Shown here piece by piece: positions 7,108-13,574 of a stretch of DNA of 13,680 nucleotides (positions are counted from its first letter, which is position 1; each line of letters starts with the position of its first letter). Below the pieces are notes generated by a model, which saw nothing but the letters and a program-made list of their open reading frames with translations, made no database searches and was not told the origin of the DNA. The position numbers and the translations under genes were made by a program. Origin of the DNA: JADGGM01 sp035277485 (GTDB taxonomy: Bacteria; Gemmatimonadota; Gemmatimonadetes; Gemmatimonadales; Gemmatimonadaceae); the NCBI GenBank assembly GCA_035277485.1, contig DATEKK010000129.1, forward strand, positions 1 to 13,680, written 5' to 3'.

Positions 7108-8475
7108 CTACGCATGCTCGCGTGTGAGCCCATAGCGCTCGATCTTCTTGTACAGGTTGGAGCGCGGCATGTCCAGCAAGCGCGCGGTCTCCGACACATT
7201 CCAGTCGTGTTCTCTGAGCTTCGCCAGTAAAAACGCTCGCTCGGCTGCGTCCTTGAATTCTTCGAACGTGCGGCTTTCGAGGAGTGAGCCGAAGGTGCTC
7301 CCTTCCGCGGCTCGCTGCCCAACGAGGCGCTCGACATCCGCGGCCGGCACGCGCGGGCCCGATGCGAGAATGAGAATCCGTTCGACCGTGTTGCGCAACT
7401 CGCGCACGTTGCCCGGCCAGTCGTACGTCGCGAGCCGCTCGATGGCATCCGGCGTGAACGTGCGCGGCGCCATCCCTTGTTGCTTGGAGAGCAGCGCCGT
7501 GAAATGCGCGACGAGCAACGGAATGTCTTCGCGCCGTTCGCGGAGCGGCGGCACCGTCATCGGCACGACATTGAGCCGATAGTACAGGTCTTCGCGAAAG
7601 CGGTTTTCGTGGATCTCGGATTCCAGGTTCTTGTTGGTCGCCGCGATCACGCGGACATCGACGGCGGTTGCTTTCGATCCGCCGATGCGCGTCACCACGC
7701 CGTCTTCGAGCACGCGCAGCACTTTCGCCTGCGCCGAGAGACTCATGTCCCCGACTTCATCGAGGAACAGCGTGCCGCCGTCCGCTTGCTCGAACTTCCC
7801 CGTGCGATCGGCGATGGCGCCGGTGAACGATCCTTTCATGTGACCGAACAACTCGCTCTCGATCAATTCGCTCGGGATCGCCGCGCAGTTGACCTCGACG
7901 AACGGATTCGCGCTCCGGGCCGACAATCGGTGCACGGCGCGAGCCACGAGCTCCTTGCCCGTCCCGTTTTCGCCGCTGATCAGCACGCGCGCCGGCGTGG
8001 GCGCGACGCGCTCGATCTTCTCGATGAGCGAGCGAATCGCGAACGACTTGCCGACGATCTCGTAGCGCGACTCGACCGATTCGCGCAGGCGGCTGTTCTC
8101 TTCCTGCAGGTTGCCGTGCTGGAGGGCGTTGCGCAGGGTGACGAGGATGCGGTCGGTGTCGAGCGGCTTCTCGAGGAAGTCGTAGGCGCCGAGCTGCGTG
8201 GCCTCGACCGCTGTTTGGATGGTGCCGTGTCCGCTGATCATGACGACGAGCGCGGCGGGATCCACCTGGCGGATTTTCTTGAGCGCTTCGAGTCCGTCGA
8301 TGCCGCCCATCTTCACGTCCAGGAACGACAAGTGCGGCCGCCATTTCTCGAACTCGGCGATGGCGTCGACGGCGGTGCCCACGGCGCGGACCTCGTAGCC
8401 CTCGTACTCGAGCAGCTGGCCTAACGCTGCGCGGATGCCTTTCTCGTCGTCGGCCACCAGGATGCGTCGGCTCAT
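7108..8475 (-). CDS. NtrC-family sigma-54-dependent response regulator
   Basis: The product is 455 residues with the full three-domain layout. The receiver domain (about 4-120) has the acidic pair Asp9/Asp10, phospho-acceptor Asp53 in FLDVKMGG, and Lys103 in FLEKPLD. The AAA+ sigma-54 interaction domain (about 140-370) has Walker A GENGTGKE at 168-175, Walker B TLFLDE at 235-240, and the arginine-finger region FREDLYYRLNV. The sigma-54 contact loop is GSFTGA at 215-220, where most family members have GAFTGA. A Fis-type helix-turn-helix ends the protein (WNVSETARLLDMPRSNLYKKIERYGL). It should activate RpoN promoters when phosphorylated. Its ATG overlaps the stop of the upstream gene (ATGA), so it is probably translationally coupled. 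No sensor kinase lies next to it in the window. The downstream membrane-protein and dehydrogenase genes are possible co-transcribed partners. Confidence 0.96.
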   Translation of the reverse strand: MSRRILVADDEKGIRAALGQLLEYEGYEVRAVGTAVDAIAEFEKWRPHLSFLDVKMGGIDGLEALKKIRQVDPAALVVMISGHGTIQTAVEATQLGAYDFLEKPLDTDRILVTLRNALQHGNLQEENSRLRESVESRYEIVGKSFAIRSLIEKIERVAPTPARVLISGENGTGKELVARAVHRLSARSANPFVEVNCAAIPSELIESELFGHMKGSFTGAIADRTGKFEQADGGTLFLDEVGDMSLSAQAKVLRVLEDGVVTRIGGSKATAVDVRVIAATNKNLESEIHENRFREDLYYRLNVVPMTVPPLRERREDIPLLVAHFTALLSKQQGMAPRTFTPDAIERLATYDWPGNVRELRNTVERILILASGPRVPAADVERLVGQRAAEGSTFGSLLESRTFEEFKDAAERAFLLAKLREHDWNVSETARLLDMPRSNLYKKIERYGLTREHA

Positions 8476-9137
8476 GGCACCGTTTTGTACAGGGTGATCT
8501 TGCCGTCGTGCACGCGCACGTCGGCGATGAAGCGCGGCACGGCGAACGGCAGTCCGTTAGGCGACGTGCCCGCGGGGCGCGGGATGTGCCCCATGCGCTG
8601 CAGGATGCCCGGAATCATGGCCTGTGGCACCGCGAAATCCTTGATTCGCACGCTCCCCACCTGGAACACGGCCGCCCCGGGTTGGGTGATCGCGAGTGTG
8701 CCGGTGAACTGCACGGGTTCGCGATCGCTCAACATGCCGGCCACGGGTCCGAACGACGCCGGGCCGCCGAAGTCGGCCAGTCGTACGTCGGCGCGGATAG
8801 CCAGTTGTTCGCCGATCGCGGCCGCTTCCACGTTGGACGCAGATGGCGGGAGCTGTTTCGTGAGCGCATCGAACACGTAACTCGCAAGATCACCCGGCGC
8901 CACGTTCGCAAACACGGGTCCGCTCTTGGCGCCCAACCGGTCGATGGCCTCGTTCGCACGCGAGCTGCCCTGGGCGGTGATGGGTTCCCAGTGCGCAGCC
9001 GACTGATCCGGCGACGAGAGCGATCCTGTTGCGACGCGGCGCACGACGGGCTCCCACTCGCCGCGGAACAACCAGGCAGCTGCGCCGAGCACGACGAGGA
9101 GCACGACGCATCCGATCGAGCGCAGGCATCCGCCCAT
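8472..9137 (-). CDS. Single-pass envelope protein of unknown function
   Basis: The product is 221 residues from the ATG at 9137; a GTG lies one codon earlier. It has an N-terminal hydrophobic anchor at about 5-24 (RSIGCVVLLVVLGAAAWLF) with no lipobox, so the bulk is expected to be periplasmic. The body alternates strands and short helices, with stretches such as SVRIKDFAVPQAMIPGIL and RFIADVRVHDGKITLYK near the end. This is vaguely like lipid- or membrane-binding beta-rich domains, but I do not recognise a family and assign no function. The ATG shares its A with the thpR stop codon (TGATG), and the gene's own stop overlaps the regulator's start (ATGA). It is therefore coupled on both sides, which argues strongly that it is real. 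Confidence 0.86.
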   Translation of the reverse strand: MGGCLRSIGCVVLLVVLGAAAWLFRGEWEPVVRRVATGSLSSPDQSAAHWEPITAQGSSRANEAIDRLGAKSGPVFANVAPGDLASYVFDALTKQLPPSASNVEAAAIGEQLAIRADVRLADFGGPASFGPVAGMLSDREPVQFTGTLAITQPGAAVFQVGSVRIKDFAVPQAMIPGILQRMGHIPRPAGTSPNGLPFAVPRFIADVRVHDGKITLYKTVP

Positions 9138-9715
9138 CACGACGATGCTCCACTCAGGTGGAGGGAGGCGAGCACGGTGTGGCGTGCGGCGTGCGGCCCG
9201 AGCTCGCTCTGCATCAGGTCGACGCTCTTGGCGGGCGCGGTCGCCTTGAATCGCACGCTGCGTGCAGCGGTTGCGATGGCGCGGGCATCATGGCTCGCGA
9301 CGTGGTCGCGCGTCCGGCCGAGCGTGATGTGCGGGCGAAAGGCGCGTGCGTCCAACGCGTAGCCCAACGCGGCGCAGGCGCGCTCGACGTCGTGCTGCAG
9401 CAGCTCGAGTTTGGGATCCGGTGTCACGCCCATCCATACGACGCGTGGCGCGTGAAGGTTTGGGAATGCGCCGAGGCCGCCCACGTCGAGGGTGAACGCG
9501 GTGTGGGGCGAGACAGCGGCGTCGAGCGCCGCACGGAGCGGCCCAACGGACGCGTCGGGCTGTTCGCCCAGGAATTTGAGCGTGAGGTGCAGATGGTCGT
9601 CGTCGAGCCATTTCACCGCATGGCTGTCGTGCGTGGCGTCGCGCATGGGCGCCGTGGCCGCACGGATGTCGCGGCGGACGGAAGCGGGCAGGTTAATGGC
9701 CAGGAAGAGCCGCAC
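9137..9715 (-). CDS. thpR: RNA 2',3'-cyclic phosphodiesterase (2'-5' RNA ligase family)
   Basis: The product is 192 residues of the 2H phosphoesterase fold. Both HxTx motifs are present: His43/Thr45 in LHLTLKFLG and His129/Thr131 in PHITLGR. These give the two catalytic histidines that hydrolyse 2',3'-cyclic phosphates or act on 2'-5' linkages of RNA ends in the cytoplasm. The start is a GTG at 9715, giving the classic N-terminus MRLFLAINLP. It lies 23 bases inside the end of the upstream small gene. The stop overlaps the next start by one base. Length and motif spacing are normal for the family. Confidence 0.94.
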   Translation of the reverse strand: MRLFLAINLPASVRRDIRAATAPMRDATHDSHAVKWLDDDHLHLTLKFLGEQPDASVGPLRAALDAAVSPHTAFTLDVGGLGAFPNLHAPRVVWMGVTPDPKLELLQHDVERACAALGYALDARAFRPHITLGRTRDHVASHDARAIATAARSVRFKATAPAKSVDLMQSELGPHAARHTVLASLHLSGASS

Positions 9716-9926
9716 GGTCGTCCGTCGGACTTGCGAGCTCGAGCGCCACGGTCTTGAAGCCGTGCCGGGCGGCGAGCGCGATCACGGCGCCGCGGAGCTC
9801 GGCATCGCACAGCCGCTCCGCGGCGTCTGCGTTAGGCACCGTGATCACGGCGAGCGCGTCGCGCGCTTCGACGCGCGCATCCACATCCAGCGCGGCGAGC
9901 GCGGCGGCGAGAGAAGGTGCGCTCAC
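9693..9926 (-). CDS. Small protein resembling the LarE C-terminal domain
   Basis: The product is 77 residues. The start is a GTG that overlaps the larE stop (GTGA), and the end overlaps thpR by 23 bases. By hand alignment, residues 18-64 (beginning RVEARDALAV, ending HGFKTVALEL) match LarE residues 239-284 (beginning RVRHHGDLAR, ending AGFARVSVDL). Only a one-residue indel is needed. The short helix before it also matches (AAALAALDVD against EAALRVLGVD). The copy lacks the terminal NGFRSGSLN segment of LarE and the whole PP-loop ATPase domain. It looks like a duplicated, free-standing C-terminal subdomain that might join the LarE oligomer, though that role is inferred. The good overlaps and GC-rich third positions support a real gene. 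Confidence 0.7.
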   Translation of the reverse strand: MSAPSLAAALAALDVDARVEARDALAVITVPNADAAERLCDAELRGAVIALAARHGFKTVALELASPTDDRAALPGH

Positions 9927-10825
9927 GCGCCGGCGGCGCTCAGCACGTTGAGCGAGCCGGATCGGAATCCGTTGAGATCCACGGACACGCGCGCGAAGCC
10001 GGCGTCGCGTACGGCGCGCACGAGCGCTCGCAAGTTCGGCGCGGCGAGCCAGATGCCGAGGCGGTCCGCGGACAGCTCGACGCGCGCGAGGTCGCCGTGA
10101 TGCCTAACGCGCAGGTCGCCGTCCACGCCCAGCACGCGCAGCGCTGCCTCGGCGCGCTCCACCTGTTGGAGGCGCTCGAGCGTCACGGCGCTGCCGTAGG
10201 GCAGTCGCGACGACAGGCACGGCGACGATGGCTTGGACCAGGTCGGGACGCCGCGTGTCCGAGACAGTTGCCGGATCTCATCCTTGGTGAACCCGAGCTC
10301 CGCGAGCGGCGATGCGACCGCGTGTTCGCGCGCGGCTTGTCGTCCGGGGCGCCAGTCGTGTGTGTCATCGGCGTTGGTGCCGTCGACGATCGTGTGGAAG
10401 CCGCGTTCGTCGGCGACGGTACGCAGCACGGTCCAGAGCTCGGTCTTACAGAAGTAGCAGCGGTTGGCTGGGTTTGCGACGTAACGCGGGTCGAGCATCT
10501 CCTGCGTGTTGACCTCGAGCACGGGGATGCCGAACTGCGCCGCGAGCGCGCGGGCCGAGTCCCATTGTGCATCCGGATAGGACGGCGACCGGCCGATCAC
10601 GGCGAGAAATCGTGCGGGCCCGAGCGTTTCGAGCGCCACGCACGCGAGATACGCCGAGTCGACGCCGCCGCTGAAACCGAGTACGACGGAGGGCCGAGCG
10701 GAGAGCCAGGCGACGAGGAGGCGTTCTTTCTCGCGTGCGGAGGTGCTGGTGCTGGGAGAGTCGGCTGAAGACGTGGGGGCCGTTGCCACATCCGCCCTCG
10801 CGGCCTCGGTCAGGACTGGCTTCAT
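9923..10825 (-). CDS. larE: ATP-dependent sacrificial sulfur transferase LarE
   Basis: The product is 300 residues of the PP-loop ATP pyrophosphatase family. LarE adenylates a pyridinium carboxylate precursor and donates sulfur from its own cysteine when making the nickel-pincer cofactor of lactate racemase and related enzymes. The PP-loop GFSGGVDS is at 50-57. Further family motifs are NRCYFCK (Cys123, Cys126), DGTNADD and KPSSPCLSSRLPYG. Cys203 in the last matches the sacrificial Cys176 of Lactiplantibacillus plantarum LarE. The C-terminus is GFRSGSLNVLSAAGA. The first 30 residues are a Ser/Thr/Ala-rich extension not needed for the fold, so the true start could be later. No larA, larB or larC is in the window. 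It follows the JAMM-like gene by 46 bases, and its stop overlaps the start of a small gene related to its own C-terminus. Confidence 0.94.
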   Translation of the reverse strand: MKPVLTEAARADVATAPTSSADSPSTSTSAREKERLLVAWLSARPSVVLGFSGGVDSAYLACVALETLGPARFLAVIGRSPSYPDAQWDSARALAAQFGIPVLEVNTQEMLDPRYVANPANRCYFCKTELWTVLRTVADERGFHTIVDGTNADDTHDWRPGRQAAREHAVASPLAELGFTKDEIRQLSRTRGVPTWSKPSSPCLSSRLPYGSAVTLERLQQVERAEAALRVLGVDGDLRVRHHGDLARVELSADRLGIWLAAPNLRALVRAVRDAGFARVSVDLNGFRSGSLNVLSAAGA

Positions 10826-10871
10826 GTGGGAAACGTAGTCCTGGCCAGCGTGGGCGGAAGTGCGTCAACGA

Positions 10872-11459
10872 TCAGTGCATGACCACCGTGATGGGGTGAA
10901 GGACGCTGCCGTCGGGACCGCGGGCGGCTGCATCGAGGGAGTCGACATCCCAAACGACCAGCACAGCCGGATCGTCGCCGGCCGAGAAGGTTGCGAGGTC
11001 TTGTCTGGAGAGGCCTGCCTCCTTGAGCGCGTGTCCGTCGGGGGCGGCGCGGTACGGATGCGTGTGCCAGGCGCCGACGAAATCCTTGATGCTGTCGCAA
11101 TCGCCGGTGACGGCGAACTGGAGCTGTCGCATGTTGTGCGACGGGACGCTGCCAGTGACGAACAGCGTGTCGTGCGAGATGGAGCCCAGCATGCAGCCCA
11201 TGTATTCGCGCTGCGTTGGTTTGCCGCTGCCGATCATTTGGGTGAGCGTATTTTCGCCGGCCAACTCGTTCCAGTGCGCGTTGCTGCGGCTCCAGATGGA
11301 GTTCATGCTGTCGCGAACCGAACTCTGGATGATGATGGTGCCGAGTTGGGGGGGAGAGGCGACGTGGCGCGCAGCGATGAGCATGGGGGCGACGAGCGCC
11401 AGCCAGGCTGCGCGCCGCCAGACATTCGGCGGCGGAAGGGGCGAACCTTGGTGAGGCAT
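10872..11459 (-). CDS. Exported or membrane-anchored JAMM (JAB/MPN)-like metallopeptidase
   Basis: The product is 195 residues. The N-terminus has a hydrophobic stretch at about 14-31 (WRRAAWLALVAPMLIAA) after two arginines, which looks like a signal peptide or anchor. The body carries the order of a JAMM zinc site: Glu85 in QREYMGCMLG, then His132 and His134 in GAWHTHP, then Ser151 and Asp154 in LSRQDLATF. The gap between HTHP and SxxD is longer than usual, because of an inserted RAAPDGHALKEAG-type loop. Cys89 and Cys121 could pair if the protein is periplasmic. JAMM enzymes cut isopeptide or peptide bonds; the substrate here is unknown. The ATG at 11459 is chosen for its AGGAG 10 bases upstream. 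An open extension to 11615 is Arg-rich and unlike protein. The zinc-site reading is inference from motif order. Confidence 0.8.
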   Translation of the reverse strand: MPHQGSPLPPPNVWRRAAWLALVAPMLIAARHVASPPQLGTIIIQSSVRDSMNSIWSRSNAHWNELAGENTLTQMIGSGKPTQREYMGCMLGSISHDTLFVTGSVPSHNMRQLQFAVTGDCDSIKDFVGAWHTHPYRAAPDGHALKEAGLSRQDLATFSAGDDPAVLVVWDVDSLDAAARGPDGSVLHPITVVMH

Positions 11460-11737
11460 TGGTACTGCGCTCCTGTGTAACGCGCTGGTGATGATGCGGG
11501 TGTGACATCGTGATACCCTGCCGCGGCGTGCGCGATCCCGCGCGGCGGGTGACCAGCATTTCAGGACGCGTGCCACGCTCCATGTACGAGCGGCGCGCGG
11601 CGCGCGGATTCCCACTATTGCGACGCGGCTTTCGGTCGGGCGTCACAGCGGGCGCGAGCAACGTGCATCGCGGCCGGCGGTCTGGACCGTAGTGCGTGGC
11701 GCCTAGGCCGACCGGTGCCCGTCGCGCGCGCGTACCG
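11460..11737. other. 278-base intergenic region between comM and the JAMM-like gene
   Basis: No gene is supported here. It should hold the promoter for the long downstream gene run, but I see no convincing -35/-10 pair. It contains a perfect 12-base inverted repeat CGGTC-TG-GACCG at 11678-11689, an 8-base palindrome GCCTAGGC at 11701-11708, and a CGGCGCGC-type tandem at 11591-11607. None has a T-run, so no intrinsic terminator for comM is evident. Confidence 0.5.
11470..11474 (-). promoter_or_regulatory. Ribosome binding site of the JAMM-like gene
   Basis: AGGAG on the minus strand lies 10 bases before the ATG at 11459. It decides the start against longer in-frame versions. Confidence 0.6.
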
Positions 11738-13279
11738 TTAGGCGGATGGGGCCGCGTCATCGAGCGATGGGTCCGCGGGACGAAAGCGCAGGGCCTCCGC
11801 GAGGTGCGGCAGGCCGATGGTCGGTTCTCCATCCAGGTCGGCGATGGTGCGTGCGACTTTGATCACGCGGTGGTATCCCCGTGCGGTGAGGGTGACGCGC
11901 GCGGCGGCGCGATCGAGGAACGTGCGCGCATCCGGTGCGAGGTCGGCGTACGCGGTCACGCGGCCGGGCGGCGCTTGGGCGTTGCACGAGCAATGAGGCG
12001 TGGATCGGTAGCGTTGTCGTTGGCGGCCGCGCGCGGCGTTTACGCGCTCGCGGATGGCCGCTGAGGGTTCGCCGGTGCGAGGGGCGATGAGGGTGCGGAG
12101 GCCGACGGCGCCGACGTGGACGTGGAGATCGATGCGGTCCGTCATCGGTCCACTCAAGCGTGCGCGATAGCGGAGGATGTCGCCGGCTGCGCAGGAGCAT
12201 CGGCGCGCCGGGTCGCCGGCGTTGCCGCACGGACATGGGTTCATGGCGCCGATGAGGGTGAATCGTGCGGGGAACGACACCGTATGTGCGGCGCGCGCGA
12301 TGATGACCTTGCCGTCTTCCATTGGTTGGCGGAGCGATTCCATGACATGGCGGCGGAATTCCAACAGCTCGTCGAGGAAGAGGACGCCGAAGTGTGCGAG
12401 GCTGACTTCGCCGGGGCGTGGAGGATTGCCGCCGCCGATGAGACCGGCGTCGGAGATGGTGTGGTGTGGCGCGCGAAACGGGCGGGCGGATGTCGCGGGC
12501 CGATTTGCATCGATGAGTCCGGCCACGGAGTGAATGGCCGTGACCTCGAGTGCTTCGGGTTCTTCGAGCGGGGGGAGGATGCCGGGCAAGCGGCGGGCGA
12601 GCATTGTTTTCCCTGCGCCGGGCGGGCCCACCATGAGAACGTTGTGACCACCGGCCGCGGCGATCTCGAGCGCGCGTTTGGCGGTTTCCTGTCCGGCGAC
12701 GTCGGCGAAGTCGGGGGCGAGGGTGTCGTGTTCGTTAGGCGGCGGCGCGGCATCGTGCGGCACGAGGTGCTGCGCGTGGAGTCCCGCGACGAGGGTGGCG
12801 AGGTTAGCCGGGGTGACGAGCGGGACCGAGCTGACGAGGGAGGCTTCGGCGACGTTGGCCGGCGGCAGAACCAGCATGGCGCGCTCCCGTTGGGCGACGA
12901 GCCGAGCGATGGGGAGGGCGCCGCGGACGGGTCTCAAGGAGCCATCGAGGCCGAGCTCGCCGACGGCGATGACGGCGGCGAGGGTGTTGGGGGCGAGCTG
13001 GCCGGTGGCCACGAGGATGCCTAACGCGATCGGGAGGTCGAACGCGGTGCCTTCTTTGCGCCGGTCCGCCGGCGCCAAATTGACGGTCACGCGCCGAGGA
13101 GGCAGGGTGAAGCCGGAATTGAGGAGGGCGGCGCCGACGCGTTCGCGGCTTTCTTTTACGGCGCCGGCCGGGAGGCCGACGATGGTCCATGCCGGCAGGC
13201 CGCGTGCGGCATCGACCTCGACGGTGACGTCGTAGGCTTCGATCCCGAGGAGTGCGGCGGAGTGGATGGCGGCGAGCAT
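11738..13279 (-). CDS. comM: YifB/ComM family Mg-chelatase-like AAA+ ATPase
   Basis: The product is 513 residues. ComM is a hexameric helicase that promotes branch migration when transformed DNA is integrated into the chromosome. The N-terminal Lon-protease-like fold (about 1-170) has the family sequences GLPAWTIVGLPAGAVKESRERV and NLAPADRRKEGTAFDLPIA. The AAA+ core follows, with Walker A GPPGAGKT at 218-225, Walker B VLFLDEL at 299-305, and the zinc-finger-like MNPCPCGNAG with Cys361 and Cys363 just after. A C-terminal Mg-chelatase domain contains YHRVIKVARTIADLDG. The start MLAAIHSAALLGIEAYDV is the classic family N-terminus; an ATG at 13318 is in frame but adds an atypical 13 residues. Neither start has a clear Shine-Dalgarno. 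The TAA stop lies inside a copy of the GTTAGGC motif found across the window. The gene implies competence or recombination of foreign DNA, though no competence machinery is in view. Confidence 0.95.
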   Translation of the reverse strand: MLAAIHSAALLGIEAYDVTVEVDAARGLPAWTIVGLPAGAVKESRERVGAALLNSGFTLPPRRVTVNLAPADRRKEGTAFDLPIALGILVATGQLAPNTLAAVIAVGELGLDGSLRPVRGALPIARLVAQRERAMLVLPPANVAEASLVSSVPLVTPANLATLVAGLHAQHLVPHDAAPPPNEHDTLAPDFADVAGQETAKRALEIAAAGGHNVLMVGPPGAGKTMLARRLPGILPPLEEPEALEVTAIHSVAGLIDANRPATSARPFRAPHHTISDAGLIGGGNPPRPGEVSLAHFGVLFLDELLEFRRHVMESLRQPMEDGKVIIARAAHTVSFPARFTLIGAMNPCPCGNAGDPARRCSCAAGDILRYRARLSGPMTDRIDLHVHVGAVGLRTLIAPRTGEPSAAIRERVNAARGRQRQRYRSTPHCSCNAQAPPGRVTAYADLAPDARTFLDRAAARVTLTARGYHRVIKVARTIADLDGEPTIGLPHLAEALRFRPADPSLDDAAPSA

Positions 13280-13347
13280 GGCGCAGAGGATGCACGGGGA
13301 TCGTGGCGGGCGTGACATCCTATGCGTGCAGCTCGGACCAAAGCATT

Positions 13348-13364
13348 GCGAGGCGGACGCTCGC
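13348..13364. other. Hairpin in the gap before comM
   Basis: GCGAG-GCGGACG-CTCGC is a 5-bp stem with a 7-base loop in the 112-base gap between the dehydrogenase remnant and comM. A direct repeat GCATTGC at 13344-13350 and 13374-13380 brackets it in part. The role is unknown; no T-run follows. Confidence 0.25.
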
Positions 13365-13391
13365 AGGCAGGTCGCATTGCCTAACGGAGCG

Positions 13392-13574
13392 TCAGAGCTG
13401 GCTCAGGCCTCCGTCCGCGACGAGCTCCGCGCCCACGAAACATCGCGACTCGTCCGACGCGAGAAATACCGCCGCGTCCGCGATCTCGCTCGGATCGGCG
13501 ACTCGTCCCGCGGGAACCTGCGACCGCACACGGGCTCGAAATGCATCGCCCATCACTCGCGTTAGATCGGTTCG
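13392..13574 (-). pseudogene. C-terminal fragment of a short-chain dehydrogenase/reductase
   Basis: The frame ends with TGA at 13392-13394. Its last 60 residues are the clear C-terminus of a classical SDR oxidoreductase: RTDLTRVMGDAFRARV, then VPAGRVADPSEIADAAVFLASDES, then VGAELVADGGLSQL. The last part is the family's cofactor-fold closing segment, normally written TGxxxxVDGG. Upstream of 13575 the same frame stays open to the edge, but it becomes Arg/Pro-rich and lacks the N-x-x-x-PG step and the YxxxK active site expected just before. The other two minus-strand frames show no SDR sequence either. I therefore read it as a 3' remnant of a gene broken near 13575-13600. A partial gene with an unusual middle cannot be excluded, because the window ends 106 bases later. 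Confidence 0.6.

Larger units (their letters stand above)
534..13385. repeat. Dispersed heptamer GTTAGGC/GCCTAAC, 14 copies
   Basis: Copies written GCCTAAC on the plus strand start at 534, 2370, 3406, 6874, 8419, 10102, 13019 and 13379. Copies written GTTAGGC start at 1501, 2175, 8556, 9831, 11737 and 12734. All but 534 and 3406 extend to the octamer CGTTAGGC. On the coding strand the copies read TTA-GGC (six), CCT-AAC (four), CTA-ACG (one), GTT-AGG (one) and GCC-TAA stop of comM (one), and one lies between genes. No copies are paired as inverted repeats. The function is unknown. Confidence 0.75.

Noticed and set aside
11460..11615. Extension of the JAMM-like protein to 247 residues
   Set aside because: The extra 52 residues are Arg/Ala-rich non-protein sequence, and the later ATG has a good Shine-Dalgarno followed directly by a hydrophobic signal segment.
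13280..13318. Earlier ATG of comM at 13318
   Set aside because: The 13 added residues (Pro/Cys-rich) are not part of the YifB/ComM family, whose members begin at MLAxxxSAAL. Neither start has a clear Shine-Dalgarno, so this stays slightly open.
534..13385. GTTAGGC copies as integron attC/attI core sites
   Set aside because: The word fits the GTTRRRY core consensus, but the copies are single, lie inside housekeeping genes, are not paired as inverted simple/core sites, and no integrase or cassette structure is present.
13266..13565. Plus-strand frame across the comM start and dehydrogenase fragment
   Set aside because: It is antisense to two recognisable minus-strand protein sequences and has no family resemblance of its own.
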